Assembly: GCF_018866325.1 (NCBI RefSeq)
Contig: NZ_CP076457.1
Coordinates: 5,243,001-5,307,000 of the forward strand
DNA: 64,000 bases
Reading direction: 5' to 3'
Source of the DNA: Streptomyces sp. YPW6
GTDB taxonomy: Bacteria; Actinomycetota; Actinomycetes; Streptomycetales; Streptomycetaceae
The position numbers were made by a program, and so were the translations under genes. The number at the start of each line of letters is the position of its first letter. Position 1 is the first letter of the stretch. The notes beneath the pieces are model-generated. The model saw only the letters and a program-made list of their open reading frames with translations, did no database searches and had not been told where the DNA came from. Positions 23,634 through 32,432 of this stretch are shown here, one piece after another.

Positions 23634-26012
23634 ATGTCCGAAGTCAACCGTTCCGCGCCGCCCCCGGGCGGCGGCTGGACCCGGTTCGTCACCGCCCGAC
23701 CGCGGCTCGCGCTGCTGGCCGCGCTGGTGATCACCACCCTCGCCGTGTTCGCCGGGAGCGGGGTGGCGGACCGGATGGGCAGCGGCGGCTGGCAGGCCCC
23801 CGACGCCGAGTCGACGTACGCGACGGAGGTGCTGGCCCGGGAGTTCCCCGCCTCGCAGCCCAATCTGCTCCTGCTGGTGGACAGCGGCTCCGCGGGTGTC
23901 GACGACCCGGCGGTGGCCGCCGAGGCCGCCCGCCTGGCGGAGCGGCTGAAGGCCGAGCCGGGGATATCGGGGGTCGGTTCCTACTGGGAGACCGCGTCGC
24001 CCGCTCTGCGTTCCGAGGACGGCCGGGAGGCCGTCATCGCCGCCCGGATCGGCGGCGACGAGAAGACCGCGGGTGAGACCCTCGACCGGCTGGCCCCGGA
24101 CTTCGCGGGGGAGCGGGGGCCGGTGACGGTCTCCCTCGGCGGGCCCGTCGCCGTGCAGCACGAGATGCAGACGATCATCCAGGAGGATCTGCTGCGGGCC
24201 GAGCTGATCGCCCTGCCGGTGACACTCGTCCTGCTGGTCATGGTCTTCGGCAGCGCCGTGGCCGCGATGCTGCCCCTCGCTGTCGGCATCGTCGCCATCC
24301 TCGGCACCAACGCCGTGCTGCGGGGACTGACGGAGTTCACCGACGTCTCGGTCTTCGCGATGAACCTCACCACGGCCCTCGGCCTCGGACTCGCCATCGA
24401 CTACGCCCTGTTCATCGTCCGCCGGTTCCGCGAGGAGCTGGCGGCCGGCGCGGACACCCGGACGGCGGTGGGCACGACGCTGCGGACCGCCGGGCGTACG
24501 GTGCTGTTCTCGGCGCTGACCGTGGCGGTGTCCCTGTCGGCCATGCTCGTCTTCCCGCAGTACTTCCTGCGGTCCTTCGCCTACGCCGGGATCGCCGTGG
24601 TCCTCCTGGCCGCCGCTGCCGCGCTGATCCTGCTACCCGCGGCGTTCGTGCTGCTCGGCCCCCGGATCAATTCGCTGGACCTGCGCCGGCTTTTCCGCCG
24701 CCGGAAGGCGGCCGCGACGGCCGGGGGCGACACGGCGGGTGCCGCGGGCACCGTGGCCGGAGGCCTCCGGGCCCATTCCGCCGGTGGCGCCGACGCGTCG
24801 CCCGGCCGGGGCTGGGCGTGGCTGGGTGCGCTGGTGATGCGCAGGGCTCCCGTCTTCGCCATCGTCACCACCGTCGGGCTCCTGCTCCTCGGACTGCCCT
24901 TCCTCGGGGTCAGGTTCGGCACGGCGGACGACCGTCAGCTGCCGGCCACCGCCGAGTCGCGGGTCGTCCAGGAGCACATCCGCGAGGGGTTCCCCGGAAG
25001 TCCCGGCGGAGGCCTGGAGGTGCTCGCCGAGGGGCAGGCCTCCTCCGCCGACCACGCGGCCCTGAGGGACCGGATCGAACAGCTCCCCGGCGTGCTGCGG
25101 GTCGACGGCCCGGTCGCCGACGGCCCCGTCGCCTACTACAGCGTGCTGCCCGAAGGCGAAGCCGTCGGTGAGGAGACCCAGCAGCTCGTACGGGACCTGA
25201 GAGCCATGCCGTCCCCCTCCTCACTCGACCTCTCGGTCACGGGTACGGCGGCGGTCCTCGTCGACTCCAAGGACGCCATAGCCGACCGGCTGCCCTGGGC
25301 CCTGGCGATCATCGTGGTCGTGACGCTGCTCCTGGTCTTCCTGCTCACCGGCAGCGTCCTCATTCCGCTCCAGGCGGTCGTGCTCAACGCCCTCAGCCTG
25401 ACCGCGATGTTCGGAGCGGTGGTCTGGGTCTTCCAGGACGGGAATCTCTCCGGACTGCTCTCCTTCACCAGTACGGGCGACATCGAGACGACGCTGCCCG
25501 TCCTGATGTTCTGCGTGGCCTTCGGCCTCTCCATGGACTACGGGGTCTTCCTGATATCCCGGATCAAGGAGGAGTACGAACGCACCGGCGACCACGAGCA
25601 CTCCGTCACCTTCGGTCTCCGGCATACCGGCGGACTGATCACCGCGGCCGCCGTGATCCTCGCGGTCGTCATGGTCGCCATCGGCACCTCACGGGTCACC
25701 AACACCAAGATGCTGGGGCTCGGCATCGCCCTCGCGGTCCTGATGGACGCCATGGTGGTGCGCAGTCTGCTGGTCCCCGCCGTGATGAAGCTGATGGGCC
25801 GCTCCACCTGGTGGGCCCCCGCCCCTCTGAGGGCCTTCCACCGCAGGTTCGGCCTGAGCGAAGGGGAAGCCGCCCCGGCCGTCGCATCCGCCGCTCCGCA
25901 GGCCCCGGGCGGTCCGGGTGGCAGCGGCGGACCGGAAGGAGCGGAACGGGCAGCGGAGACCGAGGAGATACCGGGCGCGAGCAGAGAGCTCGGCGAACCG
26001 GCGCGGCGCTGA
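23634..26012 (+). CDS. MMPL-family (RND-type) transporter
   Basis: 792 residues. Two repeats each have one N-terminal TM, a large extracytoplasmic loop and five further TMs: TM1 about 24-43, loop to about 185, TM cluster about 186-345, a hydrophilic cytoplasmic link, then a second half from about 400. Recognisable segments are GLGLAIDYALFIVRRFREEL and the paired FGLSMDYGVFLISRIKEEYE, the MMPL hallmark in which the Asp-Tyr pair carries protons. Actinobacterial MMPL proteins export lipids, siderophores or drugs. The gene is divergent from a TetR gene with two operators between them. The C-terminal 45 residues are disordered. Confidence 0.92.
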   Translation: MSEVNRSAPPPGGGWTRFVTARPRLALLAALVITTLAVFAGSGVADRMGSGGWQAPDAESTYATEVLAREFPASQPNLLLLVDSGSAGVDDPAVAAEAARLAERLKAEPGISGVGSYWETASPALRSEDGREAVIAARIGGDEKTAGETLDRLAPDFAGERGPVTVSLGGPVAVQHEMQTIIQEDLLRAELIALPVTLVLLVMVFGSAVAAMLPLAVGIVAILGTNAVLRGLTEFTDVSVFAMNLTTALGLGLAIDYALFIVRRFREELAAGADTRTAVGTTLRTAGRTVLFSALTVAVSLSAMLVFPQYFLRSFAYAGIAVVLLAAAAALILLPAAFVLLGPRINSLDLRRLFRRRKAAATAGGDTAGAAGTVAGGLRAHSAGGADASPGRGWAWLGALVMRRAPVFAIVTTVGLLLLGLPFLGVRFGTADDRQLPATAESRVVQEHIREGFPGSPGGGLEVLAEGQASSADHAALRDRIEQLPGVLRVDGPVADGPVAYYSVLPEGEAVGEETQQLVRDLRAMPSPSSLDLSVTGTAAVLVDSKDAIADRLPWALAIIVVVTLLLVFLLTGSVLIPLQAVVLNALSLTAMFGAVVWVFQDGNLSGLLSFTSTGDIETTLPVLMFCVAFGLSMDYGVFLISRIKEEYERTGDHEHSVTFGLRHTGGLITAAAVILAVVMVAIGTSRVTNTKMLGLGIALAVLMDAMVVRSLLVPAVMKLMGRSTWWAPAPLRAFHRRFGLSEGEAAPAVASAAPQAPGGPGGSGGPEGAERAAETEEIPGASRELGEPARR

Positions 26013-26083
26013 TACCTCCGAGAGGAAGTCGCCCGGAAAGAGCTCCCGGGGAAGCCGGGAGTGCCCTCTGGGCGCGACAGGAC

Positions 26084-26123
26084 GGGCCCGCCCGCCGCCG
26101 AACGGGTGGCGGGCGGAGGGCCC
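26084..26123 (+). terminator. GC-rich hairpin after MMPL gene
   Basis: GGGCCCGCCCGCC (26084-) pairs with GGCGGGCGGAGGGCCC (26108-26123) with a bulge; 72 bp downstream of the mmpL stop. Confidence 0.6.
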
Positions 26124-26242
26124 GGCCCCGCCGCCCGCCAGGAAGGCTCCACAAGCCCGTCTACGGCATCGCCAAAGCGGCTCTGACCTGGGCTTTCGTG
26201 CTCGTCCGGCCTAGAATTCCCGCAACGGAAAAGGGGGCCCGA

Positions 26243-26998
26243 ATGGACCGGAACGTCCGTACGACGGATGACGTATTGGCTTTGATGGACGGACTGTTCG
26301 CCCCGGAAGCGGACCGGTGGACGGTCGGCGGAGCGTCCTGGTGGGACGCGTTCTACGCGGACCGGTCACGGGAGGTGCCGTTCTTCGCGGACAAGCCCGA
26401 CGAGAACCTCGACGCCCTGATCCGCCAAGGGCGGACGGCCCCGGGGCGCGCGCTCGAACTCGGCTGTGGCCCCGGCCGCAACGCGGTCCACCTGGCCTCG
26501 CTCGGCTTCGAGGTCGACGCGGTCGACCTCTCCCCGGCGGCGCTGGCGTGGGCCCGGGAGCGGGCCGAGAAGGCAGGGGCCGACTCCATCCGGTTCCACC
26601 ACGGTGACGCGTTCGCCCTGACGGCGGCGGGCGCCGCCCTGACCGGTCCCTACGACCTGATCTACGACTCGGGTTGCTTCCACCATCTGCCGCCCCACCG
26701 GCGGATCAGCTATCTCGCCCTCCTGGAGCGCTGCCTCGCGCCCGGCGGCCACTTCGCGCTCACCTGCTTCGCCGCGGGGGAGGGCGGGATGGGCTCGGAG
26801 TTGCCGGACGCCGAGCTGTATCTGACGGGCGGTCTGCACGGCGGGCTCGCCTACACGGACGACGAGCTGCGCAGCGTCTTCTCCGGGCTGAGGGAGATCG
26901 AACTGCGCCGGATGAACGACGAGCCTCCCGAGTCCCCGCTCTTCGGGGAGCCGTTCCTCTGGACGGCACTCTTCCGCAGGGCCGCCGGTCCGGGGTAG
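26243..26998 (+). CDS. Class I SAM-dependent methyltransferase
   Basis: 251 residues; ATG 26243 preceded by GGAAAAGGGGG. A promoter -10 TAGAAT lies at 26212-26217. Methyltransferase motif I is LELGCGPGRNAVHLA (about 65-79), followed by DAVDLSPAALAWARE with the ribose-binding acid, HHGDAF, and YDLIYDSGCFHHLPPHRR as post-motif I/motif II. ERCLAPGGHFALTCF closes the fold (about 160-178). It resembles small-molecule methyltransferases of the Methyltransf_25 group; thiopurine/tellurite-type enzymes are related. No linked pathway genes. Confidence 0.88.
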   Translation: MDRNVRTTDDVLALMDGLFAPEADRWTVGGASWWDAFYADRSREVPFFADKPDENLDALIRQGRTAPGRALELGCGPGRNAVHLASLGFEVDAVDLSPAALAWARERAEKAGADSIRFHHGDAFALTAAGAALTGPYDLIYDSGCFHHLPPHRRISYLALLERCLAPGGHFALTCFAAGEGGMGSELPDAELYLTGGLHGGLAYTDDELRSVFSGLREIELRRMNDEPPESPLFGEPFLWTALFRRAAGPG

Positions 26999-27043
26999 CG
27001 GAAGGCTGGGGCGGCGGGGGCGCCGTGGCGTCCGGGCCGGGCG

Positions 27044-27235
27044 TCAGCGCCCCCGGTTGCGGGGGCGCGAGGCGACCCAGGCGCGGACGGTGTCTCCGTA
27101 CCAGTACGGCTTGCCGTTCTTCACCTGGTCGGGCGGGGGCAGGAGCCCGTGCTTGCGATAGGAGCGGACGGTGTCCGGCTGGACCTGGATGTGCGCGGCA
27201 ATGTCCTTGTAGGACCAGAGCGTTCTGTCCGTCAT
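27044..27235 (-). CDS. Small helix-turn-helix (AlpA/MerR-like) protein
   Basis: 63 residues from ATG 27235 (AGAGAGG eight bases upstream; a GTG at 27244 is too close to that SD). LWSYKDIAAHIQVQPDTVRSYRKHGLLPPP is a winged HTH of the AlpA/excisionase type. GKPYWYGDTVRAWVASRP completes the wing and helix. Such proteins are DNA-binding regulators or excisionase-like factors. No integrase or phage genes are near, so a stand-alone regulator is more likely. Confidence 0.75.
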   Translation of the reverse strand: MTDRTLWSYKDIAAHIQVQPDTVRSYRKHGLLPPPDQVKNGKPYWYGDTVRAWVASRPRNRGR

Positions 27236-27473
27236 CGATGACACCTCTCTGCACGTCCCAAGCTGACGATCGCTCAGCCTGTGCCCGGTTGAACGACCCC
27301 GAGCAGCAGGCTGGGTGGGGCTGTCGCCCGGCTGTGACGGAAAACCCGCGTAACGGAGATATGTGTGCCGAAACGGTTACCGCAGTGACAGAAAGAATGA
27401 AGCGTTGCTGGTGGTGACAGAGGGGCGACGAGGAGAGCGGCCGCTGTCAGACCCCGGTGCCACGATGAAGAGC

Positions 27474-27998
27474 ATGAGTACTGCCGAACGCCCGATGCCC
27501 CCGCTCGACGCCGACGAACGCACCACCTTGGAGAGCTGGCTCGACTTCTACCGCGCCACCCTCGCCCAGAAATGCGCCGACCTGCCGGAGGAGGGGCTGC
27601 GCGAGGCGTCGGCGGCGCCCTCCCCGATGACTCTGCTCGGACTGCTCCAGCATCTGGCCGAGGTCGAGCGGAACTGGTTCCGCCGGGTGCTCGCGCAGGA
27701 GGACGCCCCGCCGTTCTTCGTCCCGCCGGCCGGAGACGGCGACGGAAGCCAGGGCCGTGACGGGGGCTGGGAGCTCGCCGAGGACGCCACCCACGCGCAG
27801 GCGCTCGCGCGCTGGGAGGGAGAAGTGGCGGCGGCCCGGAAGAACTGCGCTGCGCGGGCGCTCGACGACACCAGCCCGTTCATGGGCGCGCGGGTCACGC
27901 TGCGCTGGATCTACACACACATGATCGGCGAGTACGCGCGGCACTGCGGCCACGCCGATCTGATCCGCGAACGCGTGGACGGGCGTACGGGGCTCTGA
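27474..27998 (+). CDS. DinB-like (DUF664) protein
   Basis: 174 residues from ATG 27474; CACGAT ends 7 nt upstream and no SD is seen, so it may be leaderless (ATG 27465 is an in-frame alternative). The DinB/YfiT four-helix pattern is present: LLGLLQHLAEVERNWFRRVL with the first metal-site His, and YTHMIGEYARHCGHADLIRERVDG with the later pair. In actinobacteria this superfamily includes mycothiol-dependent enzymes. The exact reaction is unknown. Confidence 0.8.
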   Translation: MSTAERPMPPLDADERTTLESWLDFYRATLAQKCADLPEEGLREASAAPSPMTLLGLLQHLAEVERNWFRRVLAQEDAPPFFVPPAGDGDGSQGRDGGWELAEDATHAQALARWEGEVAAARKNCAARALDDTSPFMGARVTLRWIYTHMIGEYARHCGHADLIRERVDGRTGL

Positions 27999-28066
27999 TC
28001 CGCTGCTGGACCGTGTTTCCGGAGCCCGGCGCCTGCCGCGTTCAGGATCCGGGCCCCGGGGCTGTC

Positions 28067-28993
28067 TCAGAGGGGTGAGCCGGGCCGTCCGCAGGAGCGG
28101 AGGAACTCCCGGGTGCGGCGTGCGATGGGGAGCGGCTTGTCCGGCGGGCACGGGTACATGTCCTGCTCCACGATCGCGAACAGGTCGACGTCCAGGGCGC
28201 GCGCCGCGTCCAGTACCGGTTCCAGGGCGGGGACCCCGCCGGGCGGCTCGCACATCACGCCCCGGGCCACCGCCGGGCCGAACGGCACCTCGTCCGCCAC
28301 CACCGCCGCCAGGACCCGGGGGTCGACCTGCTTGAGATGGAGGTAGCCGATGCGTTCCCCGTACGTCTCGATGAGCTTGACGCTGTCGCCGCCGCAGTAG
28401 GCGTAGTGCCCGGTGTCCAGGCAGAGCGAGACCAGGTCGGGGTCGGTGGCGTCGAGGAAGCGGTTGACGTTCTCCTCGGTGTCGATGTGGGTGTCGGCGT
28501 GCGGGTGGACGACGATCCGCAGCCCGAACCGCTCCCGGACCTCCCGGCCCAGCCGCTCCGTCTGCGCGGTCAGATCCCGCCACTGCGCCGGGGTGAGCGT
28601 GCGGTCCTCCAGCACCTCGCCCGTCTTGTCGTCACGCCAGAAGGAGGGGATGACGACCAGATGTTCGGCGCCCATGGCCCGGGTCAGCGCGGCGATGTCC
28701 GCGACATGCGCCCAGGTCCGGTCCCAGACGTCCGGTCCGTGATGCAATCCGGTGAAGACGGTTCCGGCGGAGACCGTGAGCCCCCGGCCGCGCGTCTCGT
28801 CGGCCAGCCGGGCCGGATCAGTGGGCAGGTAGCCGTACGGGCCGAGCTCGATCCACGCGTATCCGGCCTCGGCCACCTCGTCGAGGAAGCGCTGCCAGGG
28901 CACTTGCTGCGGATCGTCGGGGAACCACACACCCCAGGAGTCGGGAGCCGAGCCGATACGGATGCGGGCCGAGGACGGGGCGGAAGGGGTCAT
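28067..28993 (-). CDS. iolE: Sugar phosphate isomerase/epimerase of the IolE/IolI type (inositol catabolism)
   Basis: 308 residues; ATG 28993 after AGGAGG. It is an AP-endonuclease-2-like TIM barrel: GSAPDSWGVWFPDD (about 13-26, typical of inosose dehydratase), AGYAWIELGPYGYLP, then metal-site regions VVHPHADTHIDT, LCLDTGHYAYCG, YLHLKQVDP and FAIVEQDMY. In myo-inositol breakdown IolE dehydrates 2-keto-myo-inositol and IolI isomerises inososes; IolE is the better fit but the two cannot be separated by eye. It is divergent from iolC, with shared regulatory DNA at 29025-29087. Confidence 0.85.
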   Translation of the reverse strand: MTPSAPSSARIRIGSAPDSWGVWFPDDPQQVPWQRFLDEVAEAGYAWIELGPYGYLPTDPARLADETRGRGLTVSAGTVFTGLHHGPDVWDRTWAHVADIAALTRAMGAEHLVVIPSFWRDDKTGEVLEDRTLTPAQWRDLTAQTERLGREVRERFGLRIVVHPHADTHIDTEENVNRFLDATDPDLVSLCLDTGHYAYCGGDSVKLIETYGERIGYLHLKQVDPRVLAAVVADEVPFGPAVARGVMCEPPGGVPALEPVLDAARALDVDLFAIVEQDMYPCPPDKPLPIARRTREFLRSCGRPGSPL

Positions 28994-29024
28994 AACGCCC
29001 AGCCTCCTGGCCCGCGCGGAAGAG

Positions 29025-29087
29025 TGTCAAGAGTTCGTCCGAATGTCCGGACAAAATGTTGACAGGGTTCCGGGCGGAGGGCTAGAC
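29025..29087. promoter_or_regulatory. Divergent promoter and palindrome of the iol cluster
   Basis: Plus strand: TTGACA (29058-29063), 18 bp, TAGACC (29082-29087) driving iolC. Minus strand: TTGACA (complement of 29025-29030) facing iolE. Between the two -35 boxes is the perfect palindrome TGTCCGGACA (29043-29052), with another GTCCG nine bases to its left. It is a good operator candidate for an inositol repressor, which is not in this window. Confidence 0.65.
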
Positions 29088-29152
29088 CTGGGGCCAGCCG
29101 GCCATCGGCCGGGCGAACCGGTGGTGCTGACCGGTGGTGCGAAGGGATGGGC

Positions 29153-30454
29153 ATGCCTGAGCCGTACGACGTGATCACCATGGGGCGGATCGGCGTCGAC
29201 CTCTACCCGTTGGAGGCCGGGGTACCGCTCGCCCGGGTCGAGACGTTCGGCAGGTTCCTCGGCGGTTCCCCGGCGAACGTCGCGGTGGCGGCGGCCCGGC
29301 AGGGGCGGCGCACGGCCCTCATCACCCGGACCGGGGAGGATCCCTTCGGCGCCTACCTCCGCCAGGAACTGGACCGGTTCGGCGTGGACCCCCGCTGGGC
29401 CACGGCCGTCGCGGAGTACCCGACCCCGGTGACCTTCTGCGAGATCTTCCCGCCGGACGACTTCCCGCTCTACTTCTACCGCCGGCCCAAGGCCCCCGAT
29501 CTGGAGATCCACGCACCGGACCTCGACCTGGACGCCGTGCGCGACGCCAGGATCTTCTGGATGACGGGCACCGGGCTCAGCGCCGAGCCGAGCCGGTCCG
29601 CCACGCTGGCGGCCCTCCGCGCCCGGAGCGAGAGTGCCACGCGGGCCGACCGCCCGGCGGAAGACCCACGGCCCACGGCGACCGTCTTCGATCTCGACTG
29701 GCGGCCCATGTTCTGGGACGGGGGCGACGACAGTCCGGAGGCGCCCGCCCGGTACCGCGAAGCGCTGGCCCATGCCACGGTCGCCGTCGGCAACGTCGAC
29801 GAGTGCGCCGTCGCGACCGGTGAACGCGAACCGTACGCCGCGGCTCGGGCGTTGCTCGCGGCCGGGGTGGAGCTCGCCGTCGTCAAGCGGGGGCCGGAGG
29901 GTGTGCTCGCGGTGCACCGTGACGGCACCACCGCCGACTGCCCGCCACTGCCGGTCGACGTGGTCAACGGCCTCGGCGCCGGGGACGCGTTCGGGGGCGC
30001 GCTCTGCCACGGGCTGCTCGCCGGGTGGCCGCTGGACCGCGTCGTGCGGTACGCGAACGCGGCCGGCGCCATCGTCGCCTCCCGGATTGCCTGCTCGTCC
30101 GCGATGCCGTTCCCGGACGAGGTCGAGGAGGCCCTCGCGTCCGGCGCCGTAACGCGGGACCTCGCGACGCGTGCCGCCCCGGACCTCGCCACGCGTGCCG
30201 CCCCGGGCTCCGCCACGCGTGCCGCCTCGGGCTCCGCCACGTGTCCCGCCCCGGGCGATCCGGTCCCCCCGGCCACTCGCGGCGGCCCCGACGCCCACCC
30301 CAGCCCCGACGCCCACCCCGTTCCCGACGGCCACCCCGACCCCGGGCCCGGGACCCGCCCCCACTTCGGTCCCGGTCCGGACGCCCTCCCCGGCCCTGAC
30401 CCCGCTCCCGGCCCCGACGTCCCTGCGTCCCCCCGGACCGGAGCCGGCTCGTGA
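29153..30454 (+). CDS. iolC: 5-dehydro-2-deoxygluconokinase (IolC) with repeat-built C-terminal tail
   Basis: 433 residues from ATG 29153 (GAAGGG six bases upstream; ATG 29147 abuts the SD). PfkB/ribokinase fold: MGRIGVDLYPLE, GGSPANVAVAAARQG, and VVNGLGAGDAFGGALCHGLL with the catalytic Asp (about 270-285). It phosphorylates 2-deoxy-5-keto-gluconate. The kinase ends at about residue 330. The remaining 100 residues are low complexity: four 8-residue repeats of the DLATRAAP/GSATRAAS type (24-bp DNA repeats, 30158-30253), then PDAHPSPDAHPVPDGHP and GP-rich sequence. The stop overlaps the next gene's GTG (4 bp). Confidence 0.92.
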   Translation: MPEPYDVITMGRIGVDLYPLEAGVPLARVETFGRFLGGSPANVAVAAARQGRRTALITRTGEDPFGAYLRQELDRFGVDPRWATAVAEYPTPVTFCEIFPPDDFPLYFYRRPKAPDLEIHAPDLDLDAVRDARIFWMTGTGLSAEPSRSATLAALRARSESATRADRPAEDPRPTATVFDLDWRPMFWDGGDDSPEAPARYREALAHATVAVGNVDECAVATGEREPYAAARALLAAGVELAVVKRGPEGVLAVHRDGTTADCPPLPVDVVNGLGAGDAFGGALCHGLLAGWPLDRVVRYANAAGAIVASRIACSSAMPFPDEVEEALASGAVTRDLATRAAPDLATRAAPGSATRAASGSATCPAPGDPVPPATRGGPDAHPSPDAHPVPDGHPDPGPGTRPHFGPGPDALPGPDPAPGPDVPASPRTGAGS

Positions 30455-31362
30455 CGCCGCTCGCGCCCTCCCTCTCCGCGCTCGTCCGGCTGCGCGCCGA
30501 GCGCCCCGAGGCCGTTGCCGAGGCCGCCGCACGACGGCGGAGGCGGCGGCTGATCCGGCACCCCGGCGACCAGTTGATGATCGTCGCGGCCGACCATCCC
30601 GCGCGCGGCGCGCTCGCCGTGGGGGACCGGTCCCTCGCCATGGCCAACCGCTTCGAGCTGCTGGAGCGGCTCTGCCTCGCCCTCTCCCGGCCCGGGGTCG
30701 ACGGGGTGCTCGCATCGGCCGACGTCCTGGACGATCTCCTCCTGCTCGGCGCCCTGGAGGACAAGGTCGTCATGGGCTCGATGAACCGGGGCGGTCTCGC
30801 GGGCGCGGCCTTCGAGCTCGACGACCGGTTCACCGGCCACCGTCCCGACGACCTGGTCCGCCAGGGGTTCGACGCGGGGAAGCTGCTGCTGCGGATCGAC
30901 CACGGCGACCCCGGTTCGCTGGACACCCTGCACACCGCCGCCCGGACGATCGACGCGATGGCCGCGCACCGGCTGCCCGTGTTCGTCGAACCGTTCCTCT
31001 GCCGCCGCGTCGACGGCCGCCTCCGCAACGACCTCGGGGCCGCCGCCGTGGCGACCTCCATCGCCATCGCGTCGGGCCTCGCCGGGACGTCCGCGTACAC
31101 CTGGCTGAAGGTGCCCGTCACCGACGACCCCGACGCCATGGGGCGGGCGATGGAGGCGTCCACGCTCCCCGCCGTCCTGCTCGGCGGCGAGGTGGGCGAC
31201 GACCAGGACGCCGCCTACGGCAAGTGGCACGACGCGCTGCGGCTGCCCACGGTCCGGGGGCTGGTCGTGGGCCGCTCGCTGCTCTACCCGGCCGACGGGG
31301 ACGTGACGCTCGCCGTCGACACCGCCGTATCGCTGCTCGGTCCGGGTAGGGAAGGGCCATGA
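30451..31362 (+). CDS. Class I-like aldolase of the iol cluster (Cgl0159 family)
   Basis: 303 residues; GTG start overlapping the iolC stop. A beta/alpha-barrel pattern is visible: QLMIVAADHPARG, GVDGVLASADVLDDLLLLG, KVVMGSMNRGG, GKLLLRIDHGDPGS, LPVFVEPF, AYTWLKVPV with a Lys at a barrel strand end, and TLPAVLLGGEV. In actinobacterial inositol clusters this protein sits where IolJ (2-deoxy-5-keto-gluconate-6-phosphate aldolase) is expected, so cleavage to malonate semialdehyde and DHAP is likely. The role is inferred from family and position. Confidence 0.8.
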   Translation: MTPLAPSLSALVRLRAERPEAVAEAAARRRRRRLIRHPGDQLMIVAADHPARGALAVGDRSLAMANRFELLERLCLALSRPGVDGVLASADVLDDLLLLGALEDKVVMGSMNRGGLAGAAFELDDRFTGHRPDDLVRQGFDAGKLLLRIDHGDPGSLDTLHTAARTIDAMAAHRLPVFVEPFLCRRVDGRLRNDLGAAAVATSIAIASGLAGTSAYTWLKVPVTDDPDAMGRAMEASTLPAVLLGGEVGDDQDAAYGKWHDALRLPTVRGLVVGRSLLYPADGDVTLAVDTAVSLLGPGREGP

Positions 31363-32432
31363 CGACGGACCACCCCGACCAGGAACAGCACCGCGACCAG
31401 GAACAGCACCGGGACCAGGACCGGGAACAGCACCAGGGCCAGCAGCAGCACCAGCACCAGGGCCAGCACCGGGAACAGCCCCAGCACCGGCACCGGAATC
31501 ACGTACGCGACCAGCACCAGGGGCAGGACCCGCACCAGCACCGGGAACAGCGCCGGTTCCACCTCCCGTCCGGCAGTGCCGCGCGCGGGGCGTACGCCGT
31601 CGACATCGATCCCGGACGAGCCGGCTGGGACCGTTCGGCGTTGCGGGTGCTGGAGCTGGGGCCGGGCGGTGTTCACACGCTCGTCACCGGAGAAAGCGAA
31701 TGGATCGTCCTGCCGTTGGCCGGTGCCTGTACGGTGCGTATCGCAGGTGAGACCTTTGAACTGCGGGGCCGGGAGAGCGTGTTCAGCGGGGTCTCCGACT
31801 TCGCCTACCTACCGCGCGACGCCCACGCACAGATCGCCTCCGGCGCAGGAGGCCGCTTCGCCCTGGCAGGAGCGAAGTGCGAGCGACGACTCCCCGCTCG
31901 CTACGGCCCCGCGCCGGAGGTACCCGTCGAACTGCGCGGCTCCGGGACCTGCTCCCGCCAGGTGAACAACTTCGCCGCCGCCGACACCTTCGACTGCGAC
32001 CGGCTGATCGCCGTCGAGGTCCTCACCCCCGGGGGCAACTGGTCCTCCTACCCGCCCCACAAACACGACGAGCACGTGCCGGGCGAGGAGTGCGAACTGG
32101 AGGAGATCTACTACTTCGAGGTGCGGGACGGCGGGCTCGGCTACCACCGGGTCTCCCCGTCGCGCGACGGCGGTACGGACGTCCTCGCCGAAGTCCGGGG
32201 CGGCGACGTGGTCCTCATCCCCGACGGCTGGCACGGCCCGTCCATCGCACCGCCCGGCCGGACGCTCTACTACCTGAACGTGATGGCCGGGCCGGGGGAG
32301 GAGCGCGCCTGGCTGATCCGCGACCATCCCGACCACCGGTGGATCCGCGACACCTGGCCGGACGAGCCGATCGACGCCAGACTTCCGCTCTACACGGCGC
32401 ATCCGTCGCCCGGCCCGGAGGTAACGCCTTGA
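31359..32432 (+). CDS. iolB: 5-deoxy-glucuronate isomerase (IolB) with His/Gln-rich N-terminal extension
   Basis: 357 residues; ATG overlaps the previous stop. Residues about 5-65 are almost only H, Q, E, D and R (EQHRDQEQHRDQDREQHQGQ and similar), encoded by CAGCACCGGGACCAG-type repeats. The IolB bicupin follows (FHLPSGSAARGAYAVDI onward). The metal site is visible in YPPHKHDEHVPGEECELEEIYYFE and the matching VVLIPDGWHGPS. It isomerises 5-deoxy-glucuronate to 2-deoxy-5-keto-gluconate. The extension is absent from ordinary IolB (about 270-300 aa) and may bind metal or be neutral. Confidence 0.92.
   Translation: MTTDHPDQEQHRDQEQHRDQDREQHQGQQQHQHQGQHREQPQHRHRNHVRDQHQGQDPHQHREQRRFHLPSGSAARGAYAVDIDPGRAGWDRSALRVLELGPGGVHTLVTGESEWIVLPLAGACTVRIAGETFELRGRESVFSGVSDFAYLPRDAHAQIASGAGGRFALAGAKCERRLPARYGPAPEVPVELRGSGTCSRQVNNFAAADTFDCDRLIAVEVLTPGGNWSSYPPHKHDEHVPGEECELEEIYYFEVRDGGLGYHRVSPSRDGGTDVLAEVRGGDVVLIPDGWHGPSIAPPGRTLYYLNVMAGPGEERAWLIRDHPDHRWIRDTWPDEPIDARLPLYTAHPSPGPEVTP

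Noticed and set aside
27044..27235. Excisionase of an integrative element
   Set aside because: The HTH resembles AlpA/excisionase proteins, but no integrase, replication or phage gene is near it.
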